Origin: Eshraghiella sp050874365
GTDB taxonomy: Bacteria > Bacillota > Clostridia > Lachnospirales > Lachnospiraceae
Direction: 5' to 3'
Length of the DNA stretch: 6,731 bases
NCBI GenBank assembly: GCA_050874365.1
Contig: JBNMKN010000103.1
Span: 1-6,731, forward strand
How positions within the stretch are numbered: position 1 is the first letter of the stretch; each line of letters opens with the position of its first letter. Both the position numbers and the translations under genes were made by a program. Of the stretch, positions 6,264 through 6,731 are shown piece after piece. The notes under the pieces are model-generated. The model was not told the origin of the DNA. It saw nothing but the letters and a program-made list of their open reading frames with translations, and ran no database searches.

Positions 6264-6731
6264 ATGAAAAATAACATAGTATTAATCGGAATGCCGGGCG
6301 TCGGTAAGAGCAGTGCGGGAGTCGTTCTCGCAAAGGCAATGGGATACCATTTTGTTGACTCGGATATCGTTATCCAGCACAAAGAAGGCAGATTATTAAG
6401 CGACATTATAGAAGAATGTGGAAATGACGGCTTCCTTAAAATAGAGGACAGGATTAATTCTGAGCTGGAAGCAGATAAAACGGTTATTGCCACAGGCGGA
6501 AGTGTAGTCTATGGCAAAAATGCAATGGAACACCTTAAAGAAATAGGAATTGTGGTATATCTTAAGGCGGAATTTGCCACAATTAATGAAAGATTGTCCA
6601 ATCTTAAAGGACGAGGTGTTGCAATCAGGGAAGGCCAGACGCTTAAAGACTTATATGATGAAAGATGTGTATTGTACGAAAAATATGCAGATATAACAAT
6701 TTCACTTGATGGTCTGTCCATTGAAGAAACA
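6264..6731 (+). CDS. Shikimate-kinase-like P-loop kinase, 3'-truncated by the window edge
   Basis: The frame is open from the ATG at 6264 to the window end, giving 156 residues of an expected 165-175. Shikimate kinase phosphorylates the 3-hydroxyl of shikimate with ATP in the aromatic amino acid pathway. Visible features are the Walker A motif GMPGVGKS (9-16), Asp32 and Asp34 in VDSD, ATGGSVVY (76-83), a lid region with GRG (116-118), and DERCVLYEKYAD (132-143), whose Arg134 matches the second substrate-binding Arg. Two oddities stand out. The usual Phe-Arg that binds shikimate near residue 58 reads Phe-Leu (GFLKIE, 56-61), and the Gly-Gly-Gly motif is Gly-Gly-Ser. It may therefore be a variant shikimate kinase or a related small-molecule kinase, so no gene symbol is given. 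There is only a weak purine-rich ribosome site, and the start lies 4 nt after the flavoprotein stop, which suggests translational coupling. Confidence 0.87.
   Translation, partial: MKNNIVLIGMPGVGKSSAGVVLAKAMGYHFVDSDIVIQHKEGRLLSDIIEECGNDGFLKIEDRINSELEADKTVIATGGSVVYGKNAMEHLKEIGIVVYLKAEFATINERLSNLKGRGVAIREGQTLKDLYDERCVLYEKYADITISLDGLSIEET

Overview
The window looks like ordinary chromosomal DNA of a low-to-moderate-GC Gram-positive anaerobe, most likely a clostridial Firmicute of the Lachnospiraceae type. The reasons are the strong AGGAGG-type ribosome sites, TTGACA/TATAAT promoters, hairpin-plus-T terminators, and a family II pyrophosphatase carrying CBS and DRTGG regulatory domains, a form known from clostridia. 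The taxonomic placement is inference from gene content and style; no rRNA or other marker gene is present. I see no mobile element, tRNA, rRNA, CRISPR array or phage gene.

Layout. Positions 1-1653 (+) are the C-terminal five sixths of a transketolase; its start lies outside the window. It converges on dtd (1726-2157, -), a D-aminoacyl-tRNA deacylase, and the two are separated by a strong hairpin terminator (1674-1727). A compact divergent promoter region at 2181-2232, where the -35 boxes of the two strands overlap, serves dtd leftward and a membrane-protein gene rightward (2274-3263). That protein has an N-terminal four-cysteine zinc ribbon, a repetitive Tyr-Thr-Ala-Pro-Gln linker encoded by a 45-bp tandem duplication, and a hydrophobic YIP1-like C-terminal half. 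A clear intrinsic terminator (3278-3311) closes this unit.

A maltose/galactoside-type O-acetyltransferase (3345-3959) follows, apparently as its own unit. A good extended -10 promoter (3980-4007) then starts a tight cluster on the + strand: a nucleotide-regulated CBS/DRTGG manganese pyrophosphatase (4045-5682), a flavin-reductase-like FMN protein (5696-6259), and a shikimate-kinase-like P-loop kinase (6264 to the window edge, incomplete). Gaps of 13 and 4 nt indicate cotranscription.

Most genes are housekeeping: carbon metabolism, translation quality control, pyrophosphate removal and acyl transfer. The items most worth a second look are the shikimate-kinase-like protein, which lacks the usual shikimate-binding arginine and has an altered Gly-Gly-Gly motif, the overlapping divergent promoters, and the zinc-ribbon/repeat/membrane protein of unknown role. 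I did not find evidence for a wholly new system.
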